Origin: an uncultured Eubacterium sp.
GTDB lineage: Bacteria > Bacillota > Clostridia > Lachnospirales > Lachnospiraceae
Assembly (NCBI GenBank): GCA_946611445.1
Contig: CAMODP010000143.1
Span: 1 to 5,047 of the forward strand
Reading direction: 5' to 3'
DNA length: 5,047 nt
Below the pieces are notes generated by a model. It saw only the letters and a list, made by a program, of their open reading frames with translations, had not been told where the DNA came from and did no database searches. Made by a program: the position numbers and the translations under genes. Below are positions 1 to 5,047 of the stretch, piece after piece (position 1 is the first letter of the stretch; the number at the start of each line of letters is the position of its first letter).

Positions 1-371
1 CCCAGAACCACATCATACCCCTCCTCCAGCTTCTCCAGCAGGAGCGGGATGTTTTTCGGATGGGTCTGCATATCGTCATCCAGATTGATCACGATGTCCC
101 CGGATGTGTAATGCATGGCCGCCACCTCCGCGTTGGCCTGTCCGGTGTTCTTGACCAGGTCGATGAGCTTCACAAAGGAATACTTTTTCTGCATTTCCTT
201 CAGAAACGGCAGCGCAGCCGGATCCGGCGAACAGTCATTCACCAGCACCACTTCGAACGCGTCGGTATGCAGCACCTCAGAAAAGACCTTCTGAATCTCC
301 TGCAGCTCCGTGTCAAAGATTTCCTGTGTATTGTAGCATGGCACAATCACCGAGTATGTGATTCCATTCAT
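1..371 (-). CDS. ArnC/DPM1-like family 2 glycosyltransferase, N-terminal part (runs off left edge)
   Basis: This is the first 123 codons of a GT-A fold family 2 glycosyltransferase; the rest lies beyond position 1. The N-terminus has the usual opening strand and nucleotide-binding segment (YSVIVPCYN, residues 6-14). VLVNDCSPD follows (42-50), then KNTGQANAE (74-82) and the metal-binding INLDDDMQTHP (95-105). The NLDDDxQxxP form, with the preceding N-GQ segment, is typical of enzymes that load a sugar onto a polyprenyl phosphate at the inner membrane face (ArnC, DPM1, GtrB types). Those enzymes usually carry one or two C-terminal membrane helices, which would lie outside the window. The ATG at 371-369 has a strong GGAAGGAG site (388-381) with 9-nt spacing. 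The 154-bp repeat ends 29 nt upstream of the ATG. The two SMR genes just upstream suggest that this enzyme makes the lipid-linked sugar that they flip. Family call is firm; the sugar is unknown. Confidence 0.9.
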   Translation of the reverse strand, partial: MNGITYSVIVPCYNTQEIFDTELQEIQKVFSEVLHTDAFEVVLVNDCSPDPAALPFLKEMQKKYSFVKLIDLVKNTGQANAEVAAMHYTSGDIVINLDDDMQTHPKNIPLLLEKLEEGYDVVL

Positions 372-400
372 GGGTTGCCGCTCCTTCCGGATGATATATT

Positions 401-554
401 GTAACTGTTCAGAGCCATGCGGAATTAGGATAAAACAGAACCGTCAAGCTCGCTTGTAAGGGGCTGTTTTATTCTAATTCCATATGGCGAGAGCCATATC
501 AGCCGCAGACAGAAGCGCAGCAGGCGCGTCTGCGGCTTGGCTCTGAATAGTTAC
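401..554 (-). repeat. 154-bp palindromic cloverleaf repeat, copy 1
   Basis: This is one of two inverted copies of the same element; the other is at 1539-1692. Ends are 16-nt terminal inverted repeats, GTAACTGTTCAGAGCC (401-416) and GGCTCTGAATAGTTAC (539-554), paired except for one G-T. Inside are three hairpins. Arm A pairs 421-438 with 464-481 (18 bp including one G-T), with CAAG/CTTG pairing in its loop. Arm B pairs 482-488 with 493-499 around a GAGA (GNRA) tetraloop. Arm C pairs 501-510 with 528-537 and has an inner GCGC/GCGC stem. Only 4, 0, 1 and 1 unpaired bases separate the stems. It lies between the second SMR gene and the glycosyltransferase start. It has no transposase and no significant ORF. 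It resembles a MITE or ERIC-like intergenic palindrome. I do not recognise a named family. The strand given is arbitrary. Confidence 0.88.
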
Positions 555-625
555 GATACTTTTTTAATAAACAACTGATTCATGCCTGCAACAGCAAAAC
601 GGCCATGTTCACAGCCGGCTGTTTT

Positions 626-973
626 TCAAAAAGCGTAAATAAAAATACCGGCAAAAATGACCAGCAGCGCCAGCAGCTTTTTCTTTGTGACCTTTTCACG
701 CAGGAACACCACGCCCAGGATCGTAACAAAGACATAGCCGGCTGTCTCCAGCACCGGGCCGTAATTCATCGGCAGCACCCGGTACGCCAGCAGCGTCAGC
801 AGCGTGCACCCGCCGAACACCAGGTAACTGAGGATCACGGACGAGTTCAGATATTCCGCCAGGAAACTCTTGTGCTCCTTCACGGCCTCCTTTTTCAGGA
901 AAATCTGCGAGCAGCTCGACAGAAAGACGCCCGTCAGGTAAATGAGCATATATGGCAGCATTTTTGTGTTCAT
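626..973 (-). CDS. SMR/EmrE-like four-helix membrane protein, ArnE/ArnF-type flippase subunit (second of pair)
   Basis: A complete 115-residue, very hydrophobic protein of the size of SMR-superfamily subunits. Four membrane segments are visible, roughly at residues 6-26, 44-66, 70-90 and 95-115, ending in IFAGIFIYAF. The FLREKVTKKKLLALLVIFAG segment matches the conserved loop and fourth helix of the EamA/SMR fold. The first helix lacks the membrane-embedded glutamate (EmrE Glu14) that drives proton-coupled drug export. That favours an ArnE/ArnF-like lipid-linked-sugar flippase over a multidrug pump. The ATG at 973 has an AAGAGG site at 986-981 with 7-nt spacing. The gap to the preceding SMR gene is 84 nt, so the two are probably co-transcribed and may form a heterodimer, as proposed for ArnE with ArnF. 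It ends with TGA at 628-626, 71 nt before repeat copy 1. The substrate is inferred from neighbours only. Confidence 0.85.
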   Translation of the reverse strand: MNTKMLPYMLIYLTGVFLSSCSQIFLKKEAVKEHKSFLAEYLNSSVILSYLVFGGCTLLTLLAYRVLPMNYGPVLETAGYVFVTILGVVFLREKVTKKKLLALLVIFAGIFIYAF

Positions 974-990
974 AAATGATCCTCTTTTAT

Positions 991-1053
991 TGTCCGTTCT
1001 CCGGCACCACTGTGCTTTTCAGGGGCTGTCCGTTCTCCGGCGCCGCCGTGCTT
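991..1053. repeat. Two-unit imperfect direct repeat, 36-bp period
   Basis: The spacer between the two SMR genes holds two near-identical 27-nt segments, 991-1017 and 1027-1053, matching at 24 of 27 positions and offset by 36 bp. Both begin TGTCCGTTCTCCGGC on the plus strand. The period is a multiple of three. In one minus-strand frame the units read as STAAPENGQPLK followed by STVVPENGQ and a stop just before the next ribosome binding site. This frame differs from that of the upstream SMR gene. Confidence 0.7.
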
Positions 1054-1057
1054 CCTG

Positions 1058-1450
1058 TCAGCTTTCCGCCTGTTCATCTCTGTCTGCCAGAGTGTACAGG
1101 ATACAGCCCACGATCAGTACGGCTGCCCCGAGAAGCTGCTTTCCGCTGATGCGCTCCTGAAAGACAGCCATTCCGATCAGCATGCCCCAGACGACCGTGA
1201 CCGCCTTGTTTGTATAGGCAAAGGTGACCGGCAGATGCTTCAGAACCTGCTGCCACAACACCGCGTAGATTCCCAGAACCAGGATCATCCCGCCGTAGAA
1301 CAGAATGAACGGCAGGCTCATAAACCTCTGCCCCGCAGCGCTCTTGCTGAAGATTCCGGAACAGGAATAGACCAGCAGGGCGGCGTGCAGCAGGAGAAAC
1401 CAGCGCGCGCGGCCGGAATTGTTATTATTACATTCTGTTGATTGATTCAC
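1058..1450 (-). CDS. SMR/EmrE-like four-helix membrane protein, ArnE/ArnF-type flippase subunit (first of pair)
   Basis: A complete 130-residue membrane protein with four predicted helices, at about residues 17-35, 45-68, 74-97 and 103-121. Before the first helix is a short polar tail with four asparagines in a row, then basic residues (GRARW) likely to stay cytoplasmic. The C-terminus is a charged tail, ADRDEQAES. The FQERISGKQLLGAAVLIVG segment is a characteristic EamA/SMR signature. The first helix (FLLLHAALLVYSCSGIFSK) has no EmrE Glu14 equivalent, which argues against a classical SMR drug/proton antiporter. The start is GTG at 1450-1448, chosen because AAGGAG (1465-1460) lies 9 nt upstream. 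It resembles its neighbour in organisation (CSGIF versus CSQIF in helix 1, similar loop before helix 4), consistent with duplicated, heterodimerising subunits. The ArnC-like enzyme and WecE nearby suggest flipping of an undecaprenyl-phosphate-linked (amino)sugar. Automatic annotation may call it a multidrug transporter. Confidence 0.84.
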   Translation of the reverse strand: MNQSTECNNNNSGRARWFLLLHAALLVYSCSGIFSKSAAGQRFMSLPFILFYGGMILVLGIYAVLWQQVLKHLPVTFAYTNKAVTVVWGMLIGMAVFQERISGKQLLGAAVLIVGCILYTLADRDEQAES

Positions 1451-1459
1451 AGTATGCAG

Positions 1460-1465
1460 CTCCTT
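1460..1465 (-). promoter_or_regulatory. Ribosome binding site that fixes the GTG start of the first SMR gene
   Basis: The minus strand reads AAGGAG here, 9 nt before the GTG at 1450-1448. No in-frame ATG lies near this site, so the GTG is the best-supported start. Confidence 0.8.
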
Positions 1466-1513
1466 GGCGTTCCAAATCGGCTCTATCTCTGTTTTGGTAC
1501 GCTTTTCTTACAG

Positions 1514-1543
1514 ATTATCTGGTTCTTCTTTTATTAGTGTAAC
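1514..1543 (-). promoter_or_regulatory. Possible sigma-70-type promoter for the SMR genes, using the repeat end as its -35
   Basis: On the minus strand GTTACA (1543-1538, 4 of 6 matches to TTGACA) is followed after 18 nt by GATAAT (1519-1514, 5 of 6 matches to TATAAT). The spacer is AT-rich. Five bases of the -35 are the outer end of repeat copy 2, so insertion of the repeat would have supplied half of the promoter. A start near 1507 would give a leader of about 57 nt before the GTG. The match is modest and untested; read-through from wecE is an equally good explanation for expression. Confidence 0.3.
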
Positions 1544-1692
1544 TATTCAGAACCAAGCCGCAGACGCGCCTTCCGCGCTTCTGTCTGCGGCTGATATGGC
1601 TCTCGCCATATGGAATTTGAATAAAACAGCCCCTTACAAGCGAGCTTGACGGTAATGTTTTATTCAAATTCTGCATGGTTCTGAACAGTTAC
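1539..1692 (+). repeat. 154-bp palindromic cloverleaf repeat, copy 2 (inverted relative to copy 1)
   Basis: The reverse complement of this segment matches 401-554 at about 144 of 154 positions without gaps, and similarity stops sharply at both ends. Terminal inverted repeats are GTAACTATTCAGAACC (1539-1554) and GGTTCTGAACAGTTAC (1677-1692). The three internal hairpins are preserved, including the identical GAGA-capped 7-bp hairpin and the 10-bp AGCCGCAGAC/GTCTGCGGCT stem. Two base pairs change on both sides relative to copy 1 (G-C to A-T in the outer stem, A-T to T-A in arm A), and one G-T becomes A-T. It begins 6 nt after the wecE stop codon, so in the mRNA it would form a large 3' structure after wecE. 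No target-site duplication is evident. The strand is set opposite to copy 1 to show the inversion. Confidence 0.88.
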
Positions 1693-1698
1693 CTCAAA

Positions 1699-2841
1699 TT
1701 ATGAAAAGAACTTCCGCGCGCAGCTGATCACGCGTTCGCGGTCTTCCTCTGTCATGCCGTAGTACATGGGCAGGCGCACCAGGCGTTCGCTCTCCCTGGT
1801 GGTCCAGACATCTTCCCCGTGGAAGCGGCCGAAGCGCTGTCCGGCCGGTGAGGAATGCAGCGGGATGTAGTGGAACGTCGTCAGAATGCCGTTCTCCTTC
1901 ATATGGGAAATGAAGCGCGTGCGCTCATCCAGGTCGCGCAGCTTCAGGTAAAACATGTGCGCATTGTGCTGCACCTCATCCGGGATGGTCTGCAGCTCAA
2001 TACGTCCCTCTCCTTCCGCCGCCAGATCCGCAAAGGCCTCCCGGTAGCGCTTCCATGTGCGCATCCGGTCTGCCGTGATCTCCTCTGCGTGTTCAAGCTG
2101 CCCCCACAGATAGGCCGCATTCATCTCGCTGGGCAGGTAGCTGTCGCCGAAATCCACCCATGTGTACTTGTCCACCTGACCGCGGAAGAAACGGGAGCGG
2201 TTGGTTCCTTTCTCTCTCAGGATCTCTGCCCTCTCATTGTTCTCGCTGTCACGGATCACAATCGCGCCGCCCTCACCCATTGAGAAATTCTTGGTCTCGT
2301 GGAAAGAGTAGCAGCCGTAATCACCGATCGTTCCGAGAGAACGTCCTTTGTATGTACTCATGACGCCCTGCGCCGCGTCCTCAACCACTTTCAGATTGTG
2401 CCGGGCGGCAATATCCAGGATCGTGTCCATCTCGCAGCTGACGCCGGCGTAATGCATGACAAAGATCGCCTTTGTCCGCTCTGTTATGGCATCCTCGATC
2501 AGACGCTCATCCAGGTTCATGGTGTCAGGACGGACGTCCACAAACACCGGCGTCGCGCCGCAGAGCACGACTGCTGTCGCCGTACTGGAAAACGTATAAC
2601 TGGGGAGGATGACCTCGTCCCCCTTCTCCAGCCCGCACAGCAGAGCCGCCATATCCAGAGCGGTCGTGCCGCTGGTCGTCAGAAAAACCTTCTGTGCGGA
2701 AAATCGCTCCTCCATCCAGGCATTGCAGCGTTTGGTAAACGGACCGTCACCGCAGATTTTGTGGTTCCCGATGGCCTCTTTCACATACTCCAGTTCTGTT
2801 CCGTAGTAAGGCGGCACATTAAAATCTATATGTCCGGACAT
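1699..2841 (-). CDS. wecE: WecE-type PLP-dependent sugar aminotransferase (dTDP-4-amino-4,6-dideoxygalactose transaminase)
   Basis: A complete 380-residue enzyme of the DegT/DnrJ/EryC1/StrS family. It matches E. coli WecE (RffA), as I recall it, along its whole length: FNVPPYYGTELEYV (7-20), ICGDGPFTKRC (29-39), GDEVILPSYTFSSTA (74-88), VDVRPDTMN (101-109), VVEDAAQGVMSTYKGR (152-167), EKGTNRSRFFRGQVDKYTW and the C-terminal FHYIPLHSSPAG. K184 in SFHETKN is the Schiff-base lysine for PLP, and D155 should contact the pyridine nitrogen. The known reaction is glutamate-dependent amination of dTDP-4-keto-6-deoxy-D-glucose to dTDP-4-amino-4,6-dideoxy-D-galactose (dTDP-Fuc4N) in the cytoplasm. The ATG at 2841 follows AAAGGAG (2860-2854) by 12 nt. 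It lies 23 nt after the tandem glycosyltransferase, so the two are one operon. Family is very firm; the exact product should be treated as probable, since related enzymes differ in stereochemistry. Confidence 0.95.
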   Translation of the reverse strand: MSGHIDFNVPPYYGTELEYVKEAIGNHKICGDGPFTKRCNAWMEERFSAQKVFLTTSGTTALDMAALLCGLEKGDEVILPSYTFSSTATAVVLCGATPVFVDVRPDTMNLDERLIEDAITERTKAIFVMHYAGVSCEMDTILDIAARHNLKVVEDAAQGVMSTYKGRSLGTIGDYGCYSFHETKNFSMGEGGAIVIRDSENNERAEILREKGTNRSRFFRGQVDKYTWVDFGDSYLPSEMNAAYLWGQLEHAEEITADRMRTWKRYREAFADLAAEGEGRIELQTIPDEVQHNAHMFYLKLRDLDERTRFISHMKENGILTTFHYIPLHSSPAGQRFGRFHGEDVWTTRESERLVRLPMYYGMTEEDRERVISCARKFFS

Positions 2842-2864
2842 ATCTGTTCTCTACTCCTTTTTGC

Positions 2865-5047
2865 TCAGACCTTCTGTCTCTTCCTGTCCTCTTCCATGAT
2901 TTCCGCCATGATATCCGCGTACTCCACGGTTTCATGCGACTGCCTGACTCTGCAGTCATTGTACAGCAGCGTCAGGTTCGGGCTGTAGTAGGGATCTCCC
3001 GCCTCCAGCACCTTCTCCCAGCGGGAACGGAAAAGGCGGATCTCATTTTTAAAGCGCTCCCGCTTCTCCGCGGATTCCTCCGAGCCGCGGCTCAGAGACT
3101 CGTGGTGATACAGCTGCACGCCGGGATCCAGCACGATCAGCTGTCCGGTTTCCCGAAGCCGCAGGCAGAAATCCATATCATTGAGCGCCACGGCAAAGCT
3201 TTCATCCATGCCGCCGACGCGGTCCCAGGCCTCGCGGCTGACCATCATGCAGGCAGCCGTCACGGCGCTGATATCCTGTACGGCCTGCAGCCTGCCGAAA
3301 TAACCGGCCTCATAGGGCTGCGCGCCTGTCAGGATGTGGCCGGCAAAGCCGCCCAGGCCGATTACGGCACCGCAGTGCTGCACCGTATCATCCGGATACA
3401 GCAGCTTTGCTCCGACGGCAGCGACATCAGCACGCTGACAGTGCGCCAGCATCCGCTCTATCCAGTCCGGCGTAATCACCTCTGTGTCATTGTTCAGCAG
3501 GATCAGGTAACTTCCCTCTGCCGCCTCCACGCCGCGGCGGTTGACCGCCGGATAATTGAAGGTGCCATCGAACCGCACGACCTTCACGCGGGAATCCTCC
3601 GCACAGAGCCTGTCATAGAGAGCAGACGTCTCCGGCTCCGTGCTGTTGTTCTCGACAATGACAATCTCGTAATTTGCATATGTGGACTTTTCCAGAATGG
3701 ATGTCACACATCGCGACAGCGTGTCCGCCTGATCCTTATTGCAGATCACGATCGAGACCTTGTCAGGCTGCCGCACCTGCAGCTTTGCCCGGAAAAGGAC
3801 AAAGATATCCGTATACTCCAGCTCCGCCTGCATGCCGCAGCGGTCAAAATGCGCCAGGACGGCCCTGCGTCCGGCATCGATGGCGTACTCCTTGCTCTCC
3901 GGGTTGCCGGCCGTCGAAGCGTCGTGCGCCCTCCAGTGATAGAGCACCTTTGGAATATGCCGGATCACGCCGGCTTTTTCGCAGCACCGCAGAATCATAT
4001 CCCAGTCCTGAGCGCCGTCAAACTCCCTGCGGAAGCCGCCCGCTTCCTGCATGATGCTGCGCCTGACCAGGAAAATGTGGCAGATATAATTGATGCTCCG
4101 CAGAAAATCCAGATTAAAATCCGGTTTAAAACGGGGCGACGTAAAATGCGTGCCGCTCTCGTCAGTCAGATCCTCATCCGTGTACAGCACATCCGTCGAC
4201 GGATCCGAGGCCAGTGCCGAGGCAATCTCATAGAGGGCATCCGGCTCCAGCAGGTCATCATGGTCCGCCAGGCAGACGTAGTCGCCCGCGGCCATATCGA
4301 TCGCTGCGTTGGTGTTGCCGGCAATGCCGAGGTTTTCAGCCAGCCGCGTATATTTCACCCGCCGGTCGTCCCCGCAGACTATTTTCACGATTTCTCCGGT
4401 CTCATCGGTGGTGCTCCCGTCCGCCAGACAGAGTTCCCAGTTCGGGTAAGTCTGGTCCAGCACCGAGCGCAGCAGCGCCTCCAGGAAATCCGGCCTTGTA
4501 TTGTACAGCGGCACGGCTATGGACAGCAGCGGCCGCCAGGACAGCTCCGCCTGCTTCTCCCGCTGGCGGTCCAGTTCCTGCGCCGTGGCACGGTGCTCAC
4601 GGAACCAGTCGGTATACTCCTTCTCTGGGTCACGCACAAGCTGCGCAGGCGCCTCCCTGCGCCGCAGACGTCCAAGTACGCCCTGCAGGCCCTCGCCGCG
4701 CAGCACAGACACGGCTCTCTTCAGTTTTTCGGGACTGAACAGACGGCCCGTGACGGGGAGATCCGGCCTGCCGTTCTGCACGCCCCTCTCCACATCGATC
4801 ACGTCCTCCCGGCTGAGCGCGCCTGAAGAATAGCGCAGCCGGATGATGTTTCCTGCCATCTGTTCCGGTGTCACCGTAATCTCAAATCCGAGTCTTCCGG
4901 CATCCTCCAGCCGGTAGAGCATCTCAATATCTTTTCTGCGGATGCGCTTCACCGGTGCGGGAAGCACTTCTCCCTTTTCATCAAGGAGCTCCACCTCGCA
5001 GGCGCCCGCAGGGCCGAAAGCCCAGCCGGTCACACGGGTATCGCTCT
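2865..5047 (-). CDS. Large tandem family 2 glycosyltransferase (two GT-A domains), 5' end beyond the window
   Basis: The frame stays open from the TGA at 2867-2865 to the right edge. A GTG at 5033 could be read as a start, but the frame continues upstream (SDTRV before TGWAFG) and no ribosome binding site is visible, so it is probably an internal valine. Counting from that codon, 722 residues are seen. Residues 1-85 look like a small beta-rich module (GWAFG, FEITVTPEQM), followed by a charged linker to about 165. GT2 domain 1 (168-410) has LSIAVPLYNT, the metal site LADHDD (255-260) and GAQDWDM (340-346). GT2 domain 2 (425-690) has VSIVICNKDQ, LLNNDTEV (512-519), ALNDMDFCLRL (616-626) and YHHESLSRG (642-650). 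Such two-domain enzymes often build rhamnan-like or O-antigen-like polysaccharides at the cytoplasmic membrane face. Both domains keep plausible acidic catalytic residues, so both may be active. Acceptor and donor cannot be read from sequence. Confidence 0.92.
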   Translation of the reverse strand, partial: SDTRVTGWAFGPAGACEVELLDEKGEVLPAPVKRIRRKDIEMLYRLEDAGRLGFEITVTPEQMAGNIIRLRYSSGALSREDVIDVERGVQNGRPDLPVTGRLFSPEKLKRAVSVLRGEGLQGVLGRLRRREAPAQLVRDPEKEYTDWFREHRATAQELDRQREKQAELSWRPLLSIAVPLYNTRPDFLEALLRSVLDQTYPNWELCLADGSTTDETGEIVKIVCGDDRRVKYTRLAENLGIAGNTNAAIDMAAGDYVCLADHDDLLEPDALYEIASALASDPSTDVLYTDEDLTDESGTHFTSPRFKPDFNLDFLRSINYICHIFLVRRSIMQEAGGFRREFDGAQDWDMILRCCEKAGVIRHIPKVLYHWRAHDASTAGNPESKEYAIDAGRRAVLAHFDRCGMQAELEYTDIFVLFRAKLQVRQPDKVSIVICNKDQADTLSRCVTSILEKSTYANYEIVIVENNSTEPETSALYDRLCAEDSRVKVVRFDGTFNYPAVNRRGVEAAEGSYLILLNNDTEVITPDWIERMLAHCQRADVAAVGAKLLYPDDTVQHCGAVIGLGGFAGHILTGAQPYEAGYFGRLQAVQDISAVTAACMMVSREAWDRVGGMDESFAVALNDMDFCLRLRETGQLIVLDPGVQLYHHESLSRGSEESAEKRERFKNEIRLFRSRWEKVLEAGDPYYSPNLTLLYNDCRVRQSHETVEYADIMAEIMEEDRKRQKV

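Noticed and set aside
60..404. A 114-codon plus-strand open frame opposite the ArnC-like gene
   Set aside because: The opposite strand has a full GT2 signature and a strong ribosome binding site; this frame is a shadow that ends inside the repeat.
401..554. CRISPR repeat, tRNA or known riboswitch as an explanation for the cloverleaf element
   Set aside because: There are only two inverted copies with no spacers. The arms do not match tRNA lengths and there is no T-loop or CCA context. I recognise no riboswitch core motif.
594..626. Possible terminator ACAGCCGGCTGTTTTT on the plus strand near the end of the second SMR gene
   Set aside because: The stem is very short once a loop is allowed, and the T-tract lies on the strand with no gene reading into it; on the coding strand it is not followed by T residues.
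626..1450. Calling the two small membrane proteins multidrug efflux pumps
   Set aside because: They have the SMR fold but lack the essential glutamate in the first helix, and their neighbours are glycan genes, so a flippase role is more likely.
1464..1649. A 61-codon plus-strand open frame running into repeat copy 2
   Set aside because: Most of it is the palindromic repeat, and the matching region of copy 1 does not preserve it as a coding unit.
2299..2988. A 229-codon plus-strand open frame spanning the wecE start and the end of the tandem glycosyltransferase
   Set aside because: It crosses two well-supported minus-strand genes and their junction and has no recognisable motifs.
2934..4826. 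A 630-codon open frame on the plus strand opposite the tandem glycosyltransferase gene
   Set aside because: The minus-strand frame encodes clear GT2 motifs along its full length. The plus-strand translation has no recognisable domain, is rich in His, Arg and Gln, and has no convincing ribosome binding site; it reflects codon bias of the real gene.

Overview
The window looks like part of a surface-polysaccharide gene cluster from a moderately GC-rich bacterium. The Shine-Dalgarno sites are strong AGGAG types. The tandem GT2 architecture and the combination of genes suggest a gut-type Clostridia (Lachnospiraceae/Oscillospiraceae-like), but that is inference from style; there is no rRNA or other taxonomic marker. 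All five recognisable genes lie on the minus strand, so transcription runs from high to low coordinates.

In transcription order: (1) 5047-2865, a large tandem family 2 glycosyltransferase, cut at its 5' end by the window edge; (2) 2841-1699, a complete WecE-type PLP sugar aminotransferase, 23 nt behind it; (3) 1692-1539, a 154-bp structured repeat starting 6 nt after the wecE stop; (4) 1450-1058 and 973-626, two small four-helix membrane proteins of the SMR/EmrE-like (ArnE/ArnF-like) type; (5) 554-401, a second, inverted copy of the same 154-bp repeat; (6) 371-1, the N-terminal third of an ArnC/DPM1-like polyprenyl-phosphate glycosyltransferase, cut by the left edge.

The gene set fits one pathway. 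WecE would make a nucleotide-linked 4-amino-4,6-dideoxyhexose. The ArnC-like enzyme could move a sugar onto undecaprenyl phosphate, the SMR pair could flip that lipid-linked sugar across the membrane, and the tandem glycosyltransferase could build the backbone or repeat unit. This resembles the Gram-negative ArnC-ArnE-ArnF logic, and the link is inferred from family and context only.

The most unusual structure is the repeat pair. The copies are about 93.5% identical over 154 bp, have sharp ends (GTAAC...GTTAC), lie in opposite orientation and exactly bracket the two SMR genes. Each can fold into a cloverleaf: a 16-bp terminal stem enclosing three hairpins. Several differences between the copies are compensatory and preserve base pairing. 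No transposase is visible. The two longest non-coding stretches (372-625 and 1451-1698) are each about 250 bp and consist mostly of these repeats.
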